Positions 1 through 8,862 of a stretch of DNA of 64,000 nt are shown piece by piece. The notes under the pieces were generated by a model, which ran no database searches, was not told the DNA's origin, and saw nothing but the letters and a program-made list of their open reading frames with translations. Both the position numbers and the translations under genes were made by a program. Each line of letters opens with the position of its first letter. Positions within the stretch are counted from its first letter, which is position 1. The DNA is from JBBQED01 sp038320345 (GTDB lineage: Bacteria > Bacteroidota > Bacteroidia > AKYH767-A > OLB10). The DNA lies in NCBI GenBank assembly GCA_038320345.1, contig JBBQED010000002.1, positions 62,001 to 126,000 on the forward strand. Reading direction: 5' to 3'.

Positions 1-838
1 CGTCAAATCCATCTGATAAAAGTTCATTGAAAGTTAGTAGTACTCGCGCAATATCTCCCTTCCCAATATCATCCGTGATCTTGAAATAATAATCATAATC
101 AAGAATACTGAGATTGTTGATGACATCTTTATAGGTGATGGTGTTCCCTGCGAAACTCACAATCTGATCAAAAATAGATAACGCATCTCTCAATGCTCCA
201 TCAGCTTTTTGTGCGATGATGTGCAAAGCATCAGGGTCGGCATTTACACCTTCTTGCGTAGCTACATAATTTAGATGAGATGCAATATCATCAATCTGAA
301 TTCTGTTGAAATCAAAAATTTGACACCTCGATAAAATCGTTGGTATGATTTTATGTTTTTCAGTAGTTGCTAGTATGAAAATGGCGTAGGGTGGGGGTTC
401 TTCCAGTGTTTTTAGAAATGCATTAAATGCACTTGCTGACAACATGTGAACCTCATCAATAATATAAATCTTGTATTCTCCAGAATGTGGAGCATACCGC
501 ACCTGATCTACTAACGATCGAATATCATCAACTGAGTTATTGGAAGCCGCATCTAATTCATAGATATTGAGCGACTGTCCGTTATTAAAGGATTTACAGG
601 AATCACACTCATTACAAGCTTCAATCTGCGCTGTTATATTTTTACAGTTGATAGTTTTTGCAAGAATTCGGGCACATGTGGTTTTACCAACTCCCCTAGG
701 ACCGCAGAATAAAAAAGCCTGAGCAAGATGCTTGCTGTGGATTGCGTTTTTTAAAGTGTTGGTAATATGAGCCTGTCCGACTACCGTATCGAAGGTTGCC
801 GGACGGTACTTCCGCGCTGATACAACAAATTGGTTCAT
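1..838 (-). CDS. dnaX: DNA polymerase III subunit gamma/tau, 5' part (cut by window edge)
   Basis: Clamp-loader ATPase of the replicative polymerase. It reads leftward and runs off the window, so only about 279 N-terminal residues are seen. The protein opens MNQFVVSARKYRPATFD, followed by Walker A GPRGVGKT near residue 45. A zinc module follows with cysteines in the pattern C-x8-C-x2-C-x2-C. Next come the Walker B region IIDEVHMLS and the sensor motif FILATTEKHKI. All of these are standard DnaX features. The start is fixed by a TAAATTTG element only 6 bases upstream of the ATG. Whether a tau C-terminal part is present cannot be seen here. Confidence 0.97.
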   Translation of the reverse strand, partial: MNQFVVSARKYRPATFDTVVGQAHITNTLKNAIHSKHLAQAFLFCGPRGVGKTTCARILAKTINCKNITAQIEACNECDSCKSFNNGQSLNIYELDAASNNSVDDIRSLVDQVRYAPHSGEYKIYIIDEVHMLSASAFNAFLKTLEEPPPYAIFILATTEKHKIIPTILSRCQIFDFNRIQIDDIASHLNYVATQEGVNADPDALHIIAQKADGALRDALSIFDQIVSFAGNTITYKDVINNLSILDYDYYFKITDDIGKGDIARVLLTFNELLSDGFD

Positions 839-844
839 ATTCTA

Positions 845-852
845 CAAATTTA
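845..852 (-). promoter_or_regulatory. Promoter -7 element of dnaX (TAnnTTTG)
   Basis: TAAATTTG on the minus strand matches the Bacteroidota sigma-A -7 consensus TAnnTTTG. It ends 6 bases before the dnaX ATG, so the transcript would have almost no leader. Confidence 0.5.
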
Positions 853-973
853 ACCCAAATCAGATGATAAACGAAGTGTTGAGTACTGTGAATAATTGCT
901 CATTATCAAGTCATTGAGTTTGTTTTTTCAACACGAGCGCTCCCAATCTTCGAAAAAGAGGGTATTTTTCGGA

Positions 974-2578
974 ATGCTTAGCTCAAAAATGTTGGATAAA
1001 TCAGAGCCAATTCTCTATTGGATTCTGCTATTGGTCCACTTGATTCCTATCTTCCTGTATATCCCTTTTCCAACCTTAGATGGTCCTGCTCATTTGTACA
1101 ATGCGAATTTGATCAATTGGATGCTCCACGAAAAAGGAACGAATGCCACAGCATTTTTTCATTTCAACAGTTTTCCTGAACCGAATTGGTCGGGTCATCT
1201 TTTGATGATGTTTTTCCTGCAATTCTTTTCTCCAGAAATTACTTCAGTATTGGTGTTGCTTTTAATTATCCTGATCAGTGCTATCGGATACCGCAAATTA
1301 ATACAGTTTTTAGATCCTCAGACACTCTGGATGAGTTGGTTATTTTTCCCGTTTATTTACAATTTTACTTTTTGCTTAGGATTCTTTAATTTTTCAATCG
1401 CTGTAGCACTAATTCCTTGGATTCTGTTGTGGTGGATAAAAAATAGAAATGAACTCACAGCACAGTTCGTTGCTCGTAAATGGTCAGAGTTAATCTTTCC
1501 ACATTATCTAAAAAGAAAAGGAGGAATTTTTACACTCTTGATATTCATGATGGCTTTGTATTTTTCTCATCTCGTCATATTTCTAATTACCGGATTATTC
1601 CTAGGCCTCATTACACTGAATGATCGTCGCATAAACACCTGGAAAGAAGTACTACCGCAACTCCTCATTCTTGCCATCACTGCACTACCTGGCTTAGTGA
1701 TGTCGGCGATGTTTGTACTCATGAATTCGAGTACTGCTTTTCATGGCCAAGAAATCTCCTATCTGCCGATGAAAGAGTTGATGGATTACCTGTTAAAAGC
1801 GAGGATGTTGGTTGTGTATACTTATGAAACAGAATCTTCTGTTTCACAGATCTTTTTATGGATGCTAATTCCTCTAACAGTCGTTGGTGTTAAGAAACGA
1901 ATTGCACATCAATACCAACGACCATTTTTGCTAGCCATGATTATTGCCTTATTGATGGTGTTTATCATCCCAGATAGTCTTTCATCTGGTGGAATTTTAT
2001 CCGTCAGAATTGTACAACTCTTTTTTATGATGTGGTGTATTTGGTTAGCTACCTTAAAACTTCCCTTATGGACTAGACCATTAGCTGCATTCATTGCAGT
2101 AAGTATCAGCTGTTGGTTTATTATTCATCACAGTGCCACGAGAAAATCGCTTGCTGATGAAGGCAAATTATATCTGGAAACAGGAAGGAAAATGAAAACT
2201 GGTAGTGTAATATTGCCGCTCAATTATTCCACAAATTGGTTAAGTTCAAATCAACCTGCTTTCATGGGAAGCTCTAATCGATTGGTTATACTTGACAATT
2301 ATGAAGCTTCTCAAACTCATTTCCCCCTGATGTGGAATGCCAATAGGAATCCTGAATTACATCTTGGAAATTTTGCAGCTAATAAACAACCTTATATTAA
2401 CATTTTGAATTCCGAAAAAACTACAGGAATTCGTATTGATTATATCGTGACCCGTTTTTTACCTGATCATCCTGAAGATAGTAATACCGTTAATGTAATT
2501 CATCAATTAAAAGAATTGTATAGCCCTGTGTTTTTTAATAATCAGAGCGATCTCGTCATTTATCAACGCAAGAATTAA
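974..2578 (+). CDS. Multi-pass membrane protein, GT-C-like (function unknown)
   Basis: About 534 residues with roughly ten hydrophobic segments, then a soluble C-terminal part of about 150 residues. The first extracytoplasmic loop carries PTLDGPAHLYN, an acidic motif in the place where GT-C glycosyltransferases (lipid-phosphosugar dependent) keep catalytic acids. This suggests, but does not prove, sugar transfer to an envelope glycan. I chose the ATG at 974, where MLSSKM precedes the first membrane segment. A TTG at 896 would add 26 residues. It is divergent from dnaX and its 3' end overlaps the end of the LytTR regulator gene by 4 bases. Not recognised as a named family. Confidence 0.7.
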   Translation: MLSSKMLDKSEPILYWILLLVHLIPIFLYIPFPTLDGPAHLYNANLINWMLHEKGTNATAFFHFNSFPEPNWSGHLLMMFFLQFFSPEITSVLVLLLIILISAIGYRKLIQFLDPQTLWMSWLFFPFIYNFTFCLGFFNFSIAVALIPWILLWWIKNRNELTAQFVARKWSELIFPHYLKRKGGIFTLLIFMMALYFSHLVIFLITGLFLGLITLNDRRINTWKEVLPQLLILAITALPGLVMSAMFVLMNSSTAFHGQEISYLPMKELMDYLLKARMLVVYTYETESSVSQIFLWMLIPLTVVGVKKRIAHQYQRPFLLAMIIALLMVFIIPDSLSSGGILSVRIVQLFFMMWCIWLATLKLPLWTRPLAAFIAVSISCWFIIHHSATRKSLADEGKLYLETGRKMKTGSVILPLNYSTNWLSSNQPAFMGSSNRLVILDNYEASQTHFPLMWNANRNPELHLGNFAANKQPYINILNSEKTTGIRIDYIVTRFLPDHPEDSNTVNVIHQLKELYSPVFFNNQSDLVIYQRKN

Positions 2579-3348
2579 GATTCACCTAGCCAAGCTTTAA
2601 ATTCTCCCGCTCTTTCTCTACTCACAAAAACATCCTCACCAGCACCCGGCTTTAAAACAATTTTTAACTTCCCATTAAAATGATTATGGATAGCATCAAG
2701 TGATTTAGGACTGATGATAAACTGACGATTGGCTCTGAAGAAAGAAGTAGGATCTAATAATTGCTCGAGCTCATCAAGGGAGTTATCCACTACAAATCTT
2801 TGTTCGGTATTGGTCTTAATAAAACTAACCTTATCCTCTGTATAAAAATAGGCGATCTCTTGTATATCCAAAGGTATCAATCGCTGACCTTGCTTGACAA
2901 GAAAACGTTGTTTGTACATTGGAACCTGTTGCTTTCTCAATGCAGAAAGAACTGAGTCAAGATCTAATTTTGTAGGAGTAGCGTCTACTGAACTTCTTAA
3001 TTCTTTAAACTTATCTATACCACGTTTTAGATCATCTGCAGAAATAGGCTTTAGCAAATAATCAATACTATTTACACGAAATGCACGGATAGCATATTCA
3101 TCATATGCAGTTGTAAAGATGACAGTGCTTTTTACTTCTACCTGATTGAATATTTCAAAACTTTGTCCATCTGCAAGTTCAATGTCCATTAGAATCAATT
3201 CAGGATGTGGATTTTCTTTCAGCCATAAAACCGACGATTCAATACTATCTGTAACGGCTACCACCTGAATATTGGGATCCAGTTCTTCTACCATTTTTCG
3301 AATTCGGCGTGCTGCTAATGTCTCGTCTTCAATAATTAAAATTCGCAT
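2575..3348 (-). CDS. LytTR-family response regulator
   Basis: Two-component response regulator of 257 residues. The receiver domain (about 1-120) has acidic residues E7, D8 and E9, phospho-acceptor Asp55 in LILMDIELADG, Thr79/80 and Lys100-Pro101 (YLLKP). A LytTR DNA-binding domain fills about 150-255 (FLVKQGQRLIPLDIQEI, then FFRANRQFIIS). It is the last gene of a leftward cassette, 3 bases after the histidine kinase, and is its evident partner. Proteins of this type bind direct repeats upstream of target genes. The target is not known; the repeat-rich spacer at 5057-5335 is a candidate. Confidence 0.93.
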   Translation of the reverse strand: MRILIIEDETLAARRIRKMVEELDPNIQVVAVTDSIESSVLWLKENPHPELILMDIELADGQSFEIFNQVEVKSTVIFTTAYDEYAIRAFRVNSIDYLLKPISADDLKRGIDKFKELRSSVDATPTKLDLDSVLSALRKQQVPMYKQRFLVKQGQRLIPLDIQEIAYFYTEDKVSFIKTNTEQRFVVDNSLDELEQLLDPTSFFRANRQFIISPKSLDAIHNHFNGKLKIVLKPGAGEDVFVSRERAGEFKAWLGES

Positions 3349-3351
3349 ACT

Positions 3352-4374
3352 TCATATGTTTAAGAGAGGTAAACTTATAGAGAAATATTGTGGGGTTTCA
3401 TCAATATGAATTCCCGGTTGATTCATTAATTTGTATTTTGCTGCGATATTGGCTAAGCCCATACCATTGGATACCACATGTACTGTTTTCTTCTGATAAT
3501 TATTACTGAAAAGCAAACGGTTATCTCCTGCAACTTTTAAGGCAACGAACAATGGTTTTGATACTGCAACAACATTATGTTTAACTGCATTTTCCATGAG
3601 AATCTGTAAAGTCAAGGGAGGAATAAGGAAATTTAAATAGGTATCAGGAATGTCAATTTTCAGTATAATCCCTTCGGCAAATCTTGTTTTAAGCAGAAAG
3701 AAATAAGCATGTAAAAAATCAAGTTCTTCTTTCAACGTGATGAGTTCTTTCTCATTGCTCTGAAGTAAATACCGATAAACAATGGATAATTGGTTCACAA
3801 ACTTTACTGCTTGATCCGGTTGTTCTTCAATTAATGATGATAATGTATTCAAAGAATTAAATAAAAAATGAGGATTTACCTGACTCTTTAATGAATCAAA
3901 TTGGCTCTGAAGATTTGCTTTTTTAAGCTCCTCTGCTTCCGTTACAGATCGTTGCCATTCTCCAAAGTAAAAAGTTATCTCATAAATCCCAGAAGCAAGG
4001 TAAACGAAGATGAGAATGACAAGAATATTGTAGATATAATCTCTCCAGTCTAAATGCTGACCCCATACTTCTCTTATATCGATGTAATACGACATAATGA
4101 TAGAGATGAGCACGGAAAGAATTGTAGAAACAATAAATTGTCGCCAAACTCTAGCTCCAGTTTTCCGAATAGTAGGAAAACGTTGCCTCAATCTGATCAA
4201 CACTAACCGGTTTACATACCAAACAATCGTAGTTTGTATGAATGCTCCCAAGTAACAGTAGGAAAAAGAATACTTGCCACTTAGCCACTGATCAGAGTAA
4301 AAAATTACTGTGCCTACCAGTGCAAATAAAGGAACTCCAATAATTCTTAACCAGCGGTCATTAAGCTTTGCCAT
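3352..4374 (-). CDS. LytS-type sensor histidine kinase
   Basis: Sensor kinase of 340 residues. The N-terminal half has four likely membrane helices (about 10-135) and no periplasmic sensor domain. A short coiled-coil linker leads to the His_kinase domain with phospho-acceptor His169 in QVNPHFLFNSLNTLSSLI. The ATPase part shows the N box ILMENAVKHNVV and the G box NGMGLANIAAKY. The 5' end overlaps the upstream membrane-protein gene by 14 bases, and the regulator follows 3 bases downstream, so the three genes are probably co-translated. The signal is unknown; it may be sensed in the membrane, perhaps with the upstream protein. Confidence 0.92.
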   Translation of the reverse strand: MAKLNDRWLRIIGVPLFALVGTVIFYSDQWLSGKYSFSYCYLGAFIQTTIVWYVNRLVLIRLRQRFPTIRKTGARVWRQFIVSTILSVLISIIMSYYIDIREVWGQHLDWRDYIYNILVILIFVYLASGIYEITFYFGEWQRSVTEAEELKKANLQSQFDSLKSQVNPHFLFNSLNTLSSLIEEQPDQAVKFVNQLSIVYRYLLQSNEKELITLKEELDFLHAYFFLLKTRFAEGIILKIDIPDTYLNFLIPPLTLQILMENAVKHNVVAVSKPLFVALKVAGDNRLLFSNNYQKKTVHVVSNGMGLANIAAKYKLMNQPGIHIDETPQYFSISLPLLNI

Positions 4375-5056
4375 AGTTAAGATTTTGACGGATGGATACT
4401 ACATGCATCAGCAATGCAAAAGGTACTACAAATCCAGGAAGTAAAATAAATGGAAACCAGAAAACTATAGTATTAGTGGGTTCATTCATAAACATTCGGA
4501 TTGGAAGAGGTGAGGATAATATGGCAATGACAACAATATTAACGAGTAAAAGTATTCCGAAGATATTCCAGATGATTGTTGTCTTAGCGCTCATTTTTTG
4601 TTTGGCAATTAGGAATCCAGCGGGAATTGCGGTTATCCCCACAAGAATATCATAATTCAATCCTTCGAAGGTCATTAGTATGGGGATGATCCCATTCTGG
4701 TATAAAGCAAATAGAATTACTTCTATCAAAATCCTAAATGATTGGATGATAACAGGTAAAAACAAAGGAATCATTTGAAGGGAAATCCGTTTACTTAAAT
4801 AACTAGCAAACCAAATAATAAACAATAATGGGGGAACGATAACGAGCAAAAATGGAGGAGGAATCAAGGAATAATCATGCACAAGATCAGTACTGGAATA
4901 AAAAACAAGAAAGCCCAACCAAGAAATGAGCACGGACAAAAGCGCTATACTTTTTTTAGGGAAATAATTAATGATTCGATTAATGAAAATGGTGAAAATT
5001 GCAACCACTAGCCCGATGAACAGGTTTTCAATAAAAGTTGGAATTTCTGGCTTCAT
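4361..5056 (-). CDS. Conserved membrane protein of the LytS/LytTR cassette
   Basis: 231 residues with about seven hydrophobic segments and no recognisable catalytic motif. Conserved-looking polar stretches are QSFRILIEVILFALYQNG and MTFEGLNYDILVGITA in the middle. I recall similar proteins in Bacteroidota as uncharacterised multi-pass proteins, but cannot name the family. It is the first gene of the cassette and overlaps the kinase gene by 14 bases. A role as signal receptor or partner of the kinase is an inference from position only. Confidence 0.75.
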   Translation of the reverse strand: MKPEIPTFIENLFIGLVVAIFTIFINRIINYFPKKSIALLSVLISWLGFLVFYSSTDLVHDYSLIPPPFLLVIVPPLLFIIWFASYLSKRISLQMIPLFLPVIIQSFRILIEVILFALYQNGIIPILMTFEGLNYDILVGITAIPAGFLIAKQKMSAKTTIIWNIFGILLLVNIVVIAILSSPLPIRMFMNEPTNTIVFWFPFILLPGFVVPFALLMHVVSIRQNLNYGKA

Positions 5057-5084
5057 TTCATGAATTCATAGCGTTTGGTATCCT

Positions 5085-5211
5085 GATAGAATGATGAAAT
5101 AATTTTATGGATTTCAGTCACCTTGGAGTTATTTGCTCAAACATTCTATTTCAGGATTCCAGATTTACACAAAATACCGTAAAAACCTATCTGAATACTA
5201 ATCATTCTATC
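5085..5211. promoter_or_regulatory. Repeated octamer CATTCTAT in divergent spacer
   Basis: The 279-base spacer between the LytTR cassette and paaZ holds CATTCTAT at 5142-5149 and 5203-5210, and its inverted copy ATAGAATG at 5086-5093. The outer copies extend to a perfect 11-base inverted repeat (5085-5095 and 5201-5211). TATTTCAG also occurs twice, at 5147-5154 and 5251-5258. The arrangement looks like operator sites, but no binding protein is established. Confidence 0.4.
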
Positions 5212-5305
5212 CCGAAACATCAGTTTTTTAGGATGAACTGTAGATTTTTTTATTTCAGAAGTTCCTAATCCTTACTCTGAAACCTTTCAGCTGATCCGAA
5301 TAGCT

Positions 5306-5313
5306 TATTTTTG
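5306..5313 (+). promoter_or_regulatory. Promoter -7 element of paaZ
   Basis: TATTTTTG matches TAnnTTTG and lies 22 bases before the paaZ ATG. No clear -33 TTTG is seen at the usual spacing. Confidence 0.5.
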
Positions 5314-5335
5314 CACCACTTTCCCAATAATTACT

Positions 5336-7387
5336 ATGAACAAACTGATGAACTATGCCATGGGCAGCTGGGTTGCAGGAGATGGACAAGGACAAACTCT
5401 ATACAATGCAATTACTGGTGCAGGAATAGCAACAGCAAGCAGTAAAGGCCTGAATTTCGGAGCAATGCTGGATTATTCACGCTCCGTTGGTGGACCCGCA
5501 CTCAGGAAAATGACTTTTCAGGAACGTGGAAGAATGTTAAAGGCTCTTGCCCTGCATTTGATGAGTAAAAAGGAAGATTTTTATAAGATAAGTTGGGCTA
5601 CTGGCGCAACAAGAATCGATAGCTGGGTAGATATAGAAGGCGGAATTGGAAATCTGTTTGCCTATGCAAGTTTGCGCCGCCAATTCCCCGACGAAACTTT
5701 TTATGTAGATGGGGATGCGGCAAAGCTCTCCAAGAACAATACCTTTATCGGTCATCATATTTGTGTTCCAAAAGAAGGTACCGCCATTCACATCAACGCA
5801 TTTAATTTCCCAGTATGGGGAATGCTGGAAAAAATTGCCGTAAATTTTCTGGCTGGTGTCCCTGCAGTTGTTAAACCTGCAACGGTTACTTCGTTTTTAA
5901 CTGAAGCAGTAGTCAAAGAAATTGTAAATTCAGGCATACTCCCTCAAGGTGCATTACAACTGATCTGTGGCTCTGCAAATGGCATCCTAGATCATGTGAT
6001 AAGTCAGGATGTGGTGACCTTTACGGGCTCTGCATCTACAGGGAAAATGTTGAAATCACATCCGCGGATTCTCGATGAAGCGGTGCCCTTTAATATGGAA
6101 GCGGATTCGCTGAATTGTTGCGTTTTGGGTTTAGATGTGTTTCCAGGTTCTTCAGAATTCGATATTTTTATTAAAGAAATTCAACGGGAAATTACTTCTA
6201 AAGCTGGTCAGAAATGTACCGCAGTTCGTCGTATAATGGTTCCTGAAGATAGAATAGAAGATGTGCGTATTGCAATTGGTAAACGATTAGCTTCAACTGT
6301 AGTGGGGGATCCAAATGTGGAAGGAGTAAGAATGGGCGCCCTTGCATCGATGAGTCAATTGGAAGAAGTAAAAAGTAAAATCCAACTCTTATCAAAAACA
6401 CAGGAAATCATTTTTGGAAATCCTGATAAAGTGGACGTTACTGGAACGGATACTGAAAGAGGTGCGTTCTTATCACCGATTTTATTCCTTAACAGCGACC
6501 CTTTTAAATATACCGATTGCCATGAAATAGAACCCTTCGGTCCGGTATCTACACTAATGCCTTACCGTACTCATGCTGATGCTATTCAGTTGGCGAAAAT
6601 GGGGAAAGGTTCATTGGTATCGAGTATCATTACCGCCGACGATAATATTGCAAAGGAGTTTGTGTTGGGTGCAGCTTCTATGCATGGAAGAATTTTAGTG
6701 CTGAATAATGATTGTGCAAAAGAAAGTACTGGTCATGGTTCTCCAATGCCTTTGTTAACGCATGGCGGGCCGGGTAGAGCAGGAGGTGGAGAGGAAATGG
6801 GAGGTAAACGTGGTGTCCTGCATTATATGCAGCGTACTGCTATTCAGGGTTCACCAACCACAATTTCCGCCATCACAAATGTCTATCAACAAGGTGGAAA
6901 ACAAATTGAAAAAGAGGTTCATCCTTTCAGAAAATATTTTGAAGATCTCCAAATCAGTGAAACCGTAATTACCCATAAACATACCGTTAGCGAAGCGGAT
7001 ATCACCAATTTCGCAAATGTTAGTGGTGATAATTTTTATGCGCATATGGATGCGACTTCGCTCGAAGGTACCATCTTTACTCAACGTGTAGCTCATGGTT
7101 ATTTCGTACTTGCAAAAGCTGCAGGGCTCTTCGTTGATCCTAAAAAAGGTCCTGTATTGTTGAACTACGGTCTCGAAGAATGTCGTTTTACGAAACCTGT
7201 TTATCCAGGAATGACGATCGGTGTAAAACTTACTGTCAAAGAAAAAGTAAGTACCGAGAAACGTTCTGAAGATGATATTGCTAAAGGGATCGTGAAATGG
7301 CTCGTTGATGTGTATGATGAAACTGGTGAAACAGTGGCCATCGCTACTATTTTAACTATGGTAAAAAAACGCGATCAATCAGGTTGA
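5336..7387 (+). CDS. paaZ: Bifunctional PaaZ: oxepin-CoA hydrolase / semialdehyde dehydrogenase
   Basis: Ring-opening enzyme of the phenylacetyl-CoA pathway. It hydrolyses oxepin-CoA and oxidises the resulting semialdehyde to 3-oxo-5,6-dehydrosuberyl-CoA. The aldehyde dehydrogenase domain covers about 1-520, with NAFNFPVWGMLEK (cofactor/active-site region), Glu255 in NMEAD and nucleophile Cys294 in GQKCTAVRR. A MaoC-like hotdog hydratase domain covers about 545-680, with Asp565 and His570 in SGDNFYAHMD. Length 683 is normal for the family, so both activities should be intact. The crotonase gene follows 59 bases downstream. The ring epoxidase genes paaABCDE are not in this window. Confidence 0.95.
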   Translation: MNKLMNYAMGSWVAGDGQGQTLYNAITGAGIATASSKGLNFGAMLDYSRSVGGPALRKMTFQERGRMLKALALHLMSKKEDFYKISWATGATRIDSWVDIEGGIGNLFAYASLRRQFPDETFYVDGDAAKLSKNNTFIGHHICVPKEGTAIHINAFNFPVWGMLEKIAVNFLAGVPAVVKPATVTSFLTEAVVKEIVNSGILPQGALQLICGSANGILDHVISQDVVTFTGSASTGKMLKSHPRILDEAVPFNMEADSLNCCVLGLDVFPGSSEFDIFIKEIQREITSKAGQKCTAVRRIMVPEDRIEDVRIAIGKRLASTVVGDPNVEGVRMGALASMSQLEEVKSKIQLLSKTQEIIFGNPDKVDVTGTDTERGAFLSPILFLNSDPFKYTDCHEIEPFGPVSTLMPYRTHADAIQLAKMGKGSLVSSIITADDNIAKEFVLGAASMHGRILVLNNDCAKESTGHGSPMPLLTHGGPGRAGGGEEMGGKRGVLHYMQRTAIQGSPTTISAITNVYQQGGKQIEKEVHPFRKYFEDLQISETVITHKHTVSEADITNFANVSGDNFYAHMDATSLEGTIFTQRVAHGYFVLAKAAGLFVDPKKGPVLLNYGLEECRFTKPVYPGMTIGVKLTVKEKVSTEKRSEDDIAKGIVKWLVDVYDETGETVAIATILTMVKKRDQSG

Positions 7388-7446
7388 GTGGATCAATGAA
7401 GACTTCGTTAAATTAGAATTTATTATCAAATTGTCAATTTAAAAGT

Positions 7447-8208
7447 ATGCAAGGAACTGTCACTTCTGAAATTAATAATGGAATTGGGACTGTCACATTT
7501 TTTCATCCTCAAAGCAATTCATTGCCAGGTGTTTTACTTCGAAAACTCGCCGAAGAAATTTCTGCGCTTGGCAATAATACAGCAGCGAAAGTTATTATCC
7601 TAAAAAGCGAAGGAGAGAAAGCATTTTGTGCCGGTGCTTCTTTTGATGAGCTAGCTTCTATTCATGATATCGATACAGGTAGAGTATTTTTTTCAGGCTT
7701 CGCAGCAGTAATTAATGCGATACGTAAAGCTCCCAAATTTGTGATTGCAAGAGTTCAAGGCAAGGCAGTAGGTGGTGGGGTTGGACTTGCAGCTGCCGCT
7801 GATTATACTATTGCTACAGATGCTGCTTCCATTAAATTGAGTGAACTCGCAGTGGGTATTGGTCCTTTTGTGGTGGGTCCTGCGGTTGAAAGAAAAGTGG
7901 GTACTTCTGCTTTTTGTCAGTTAACGATAAATGCTTCGGCATGGCAATCTGCAGAATGGGCAAGAGAAAAAGGACTCTACACAAATATCGTTGCAACTAT
8001 TGATGACCTTGATAAAGAAATAGAAGAACTCGCAAAGCGTCTTGCAGCTTCTAATCCGGAAGCTATGCAAATGCTGAAATCAGTATTTTGGGAAGGTACC
8101 GATCATTGGGATAAGTTGTTAGCAGAACGTGCAGCAATGAGTGGAAAATTGGTGCTTTCTGATTTTACCCGTAATGCCATTGCGAAATTTAAAGAAGGTA
8201 CTCGCTAA
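7447..8208 (+). CDS. Crotonase-family enoyl-CoA hydratase/isomerase
   Basis: 253 residues, full length for the crotonase fold. The oxyanion-hole regions are KAFCAGASFDEL (about 58-69) and GKAVGGGVGLAAAADY (about 105-120). The position that holds the first catalytic Glu in true hydratases (GGGxE) is Gly113 here, while Glu133 in SELAVGIGP remains. One-acid crotonases are often isomerases, so hydratase versus isomerase cannot be decided. The place right after paaZ suggests a step in phenylacetate breakdown (PaaF- or PaaG-like). The 3' end overlaps the convergent Nudix gene by 4 bases. Confidence 0.9.
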   Translation: MQGTVTSEINNGIGTVTFFHPQSNSLPGVLLRKLAEEISALGNNTAAKVIILKSEGEKAFCAGASFDELASIHDIDTGRVFFSGFAAVINAIRKAPKFVIARVQGKAVGGGVGLAAAADYTIATDAASIKLSELAVGIGPFVVGPAVERKVGTSAFCQLTINASAWQSAEWAREKGLYTNIVATIDDLDKEIEELAKRLAASNPEAMQMLKSVFWEGTDHWDKLLAERAAMSGKLVLSDFTRNAIAKFKEGTR

Positions 8209-8765
8209 AGTTTTCCTTGTGCTATCAAAAGTTTAACTTTTAGGATAGACGCAACCGATAGTGCATCGCGGATCTCTCCTCTCATCGCCATTTGAAAGAC
8301 TTCTTCAAAAGGCAACTTTTTAACTCTTAATTCTTCTGTTTCTTCTGGTGAACTACCAACGAATTTCAAACCCGTTGCAACGTACGTATAGGAAACCTCA
8401 TCAGAAACAGAATTTGATAATTGCATCGACATAATCAGTTCATATTTTTCTGCAGTTAATCCAACTTCTTCTACTAATTCTCTTTTGGCACCTTCCAACG
8501 GATCTTCATTTTCTGGACAACCTCCTTCTGTAACTTCCCATTCATAGGTATTCATTGTGTACCGATATTGACCTACAATCCATGTATTGTATTCCTCATC
8601 TAGTGGAATTACCGCAATTGCCTTGTTCTTAAAATGAACAACTCCATAAATACCGGGATTCCCTGCCGGATTAAGGACTTGATGTTCTGTTACTTTGATC
8701 CAAGTGTTTTCATATTCTACTTTAGAACTCAGTGTTTTCCAAGGGTTTTCTTGCTCTTCCATCAT
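8205..8765 (-). CDS. Nudix hydrolase, ADP-ribose pyrophosphatase-like
   Basis: 186 residues. A complete Nudix box G-x5-E-x7-REL-x-EE-x-GL is present (from GGCPENED to REVEEVGL-like residues near 80-103; the sequence reads KRELVEEVGL at its end). The N-terminal beta strands and the GQYRYTMNTYEWEVTEGG stretch before the box resemble ADP-ribose/ADP-sugar pyrophosphatases. Substrate is inferred only. Two adjacent ATG codons begin the frame. It is convergent with the crotonase and transcribed from a TATATTTG element upstream. Confidence 0.9.
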   Translation of the reverse strand: MMEEQENPWKTLSSKVEYENTWIKVTEHQVLNPAGNPGIYGVVHFKNKAIAVIPLDEEYNTWIVGQYRYTMNTYEWEVTEGGCPENEDPLEGAKRELVEEVGLTAEKYELIMSMQLSNSVSDEVSYTYVATGLKFVGSSPEETEELRVKKLPFEEVFQMAMRGEIRDALSVASILKVKLLIAQGKL

Positions 8766-8779
8766 AAATGCTTGAAATG

Positions 8780-8787
8780 CAAATATA
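8780..8787 (-). promoter_or_regulatory. Promoter -7 element of the Nudix gene
   Basis: TATATTTG on the minus strand, 14 bases before the first ATG, fits TAnnTTTG. Confidence 0.5.
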
Positions 8788-8862
8788 AACTAAGGGGAAG
8801 AAATCAGATGATCATTTTCTCCATCCTCTGTATTACCTTAGCGCAAATTATTCATAAACCTA

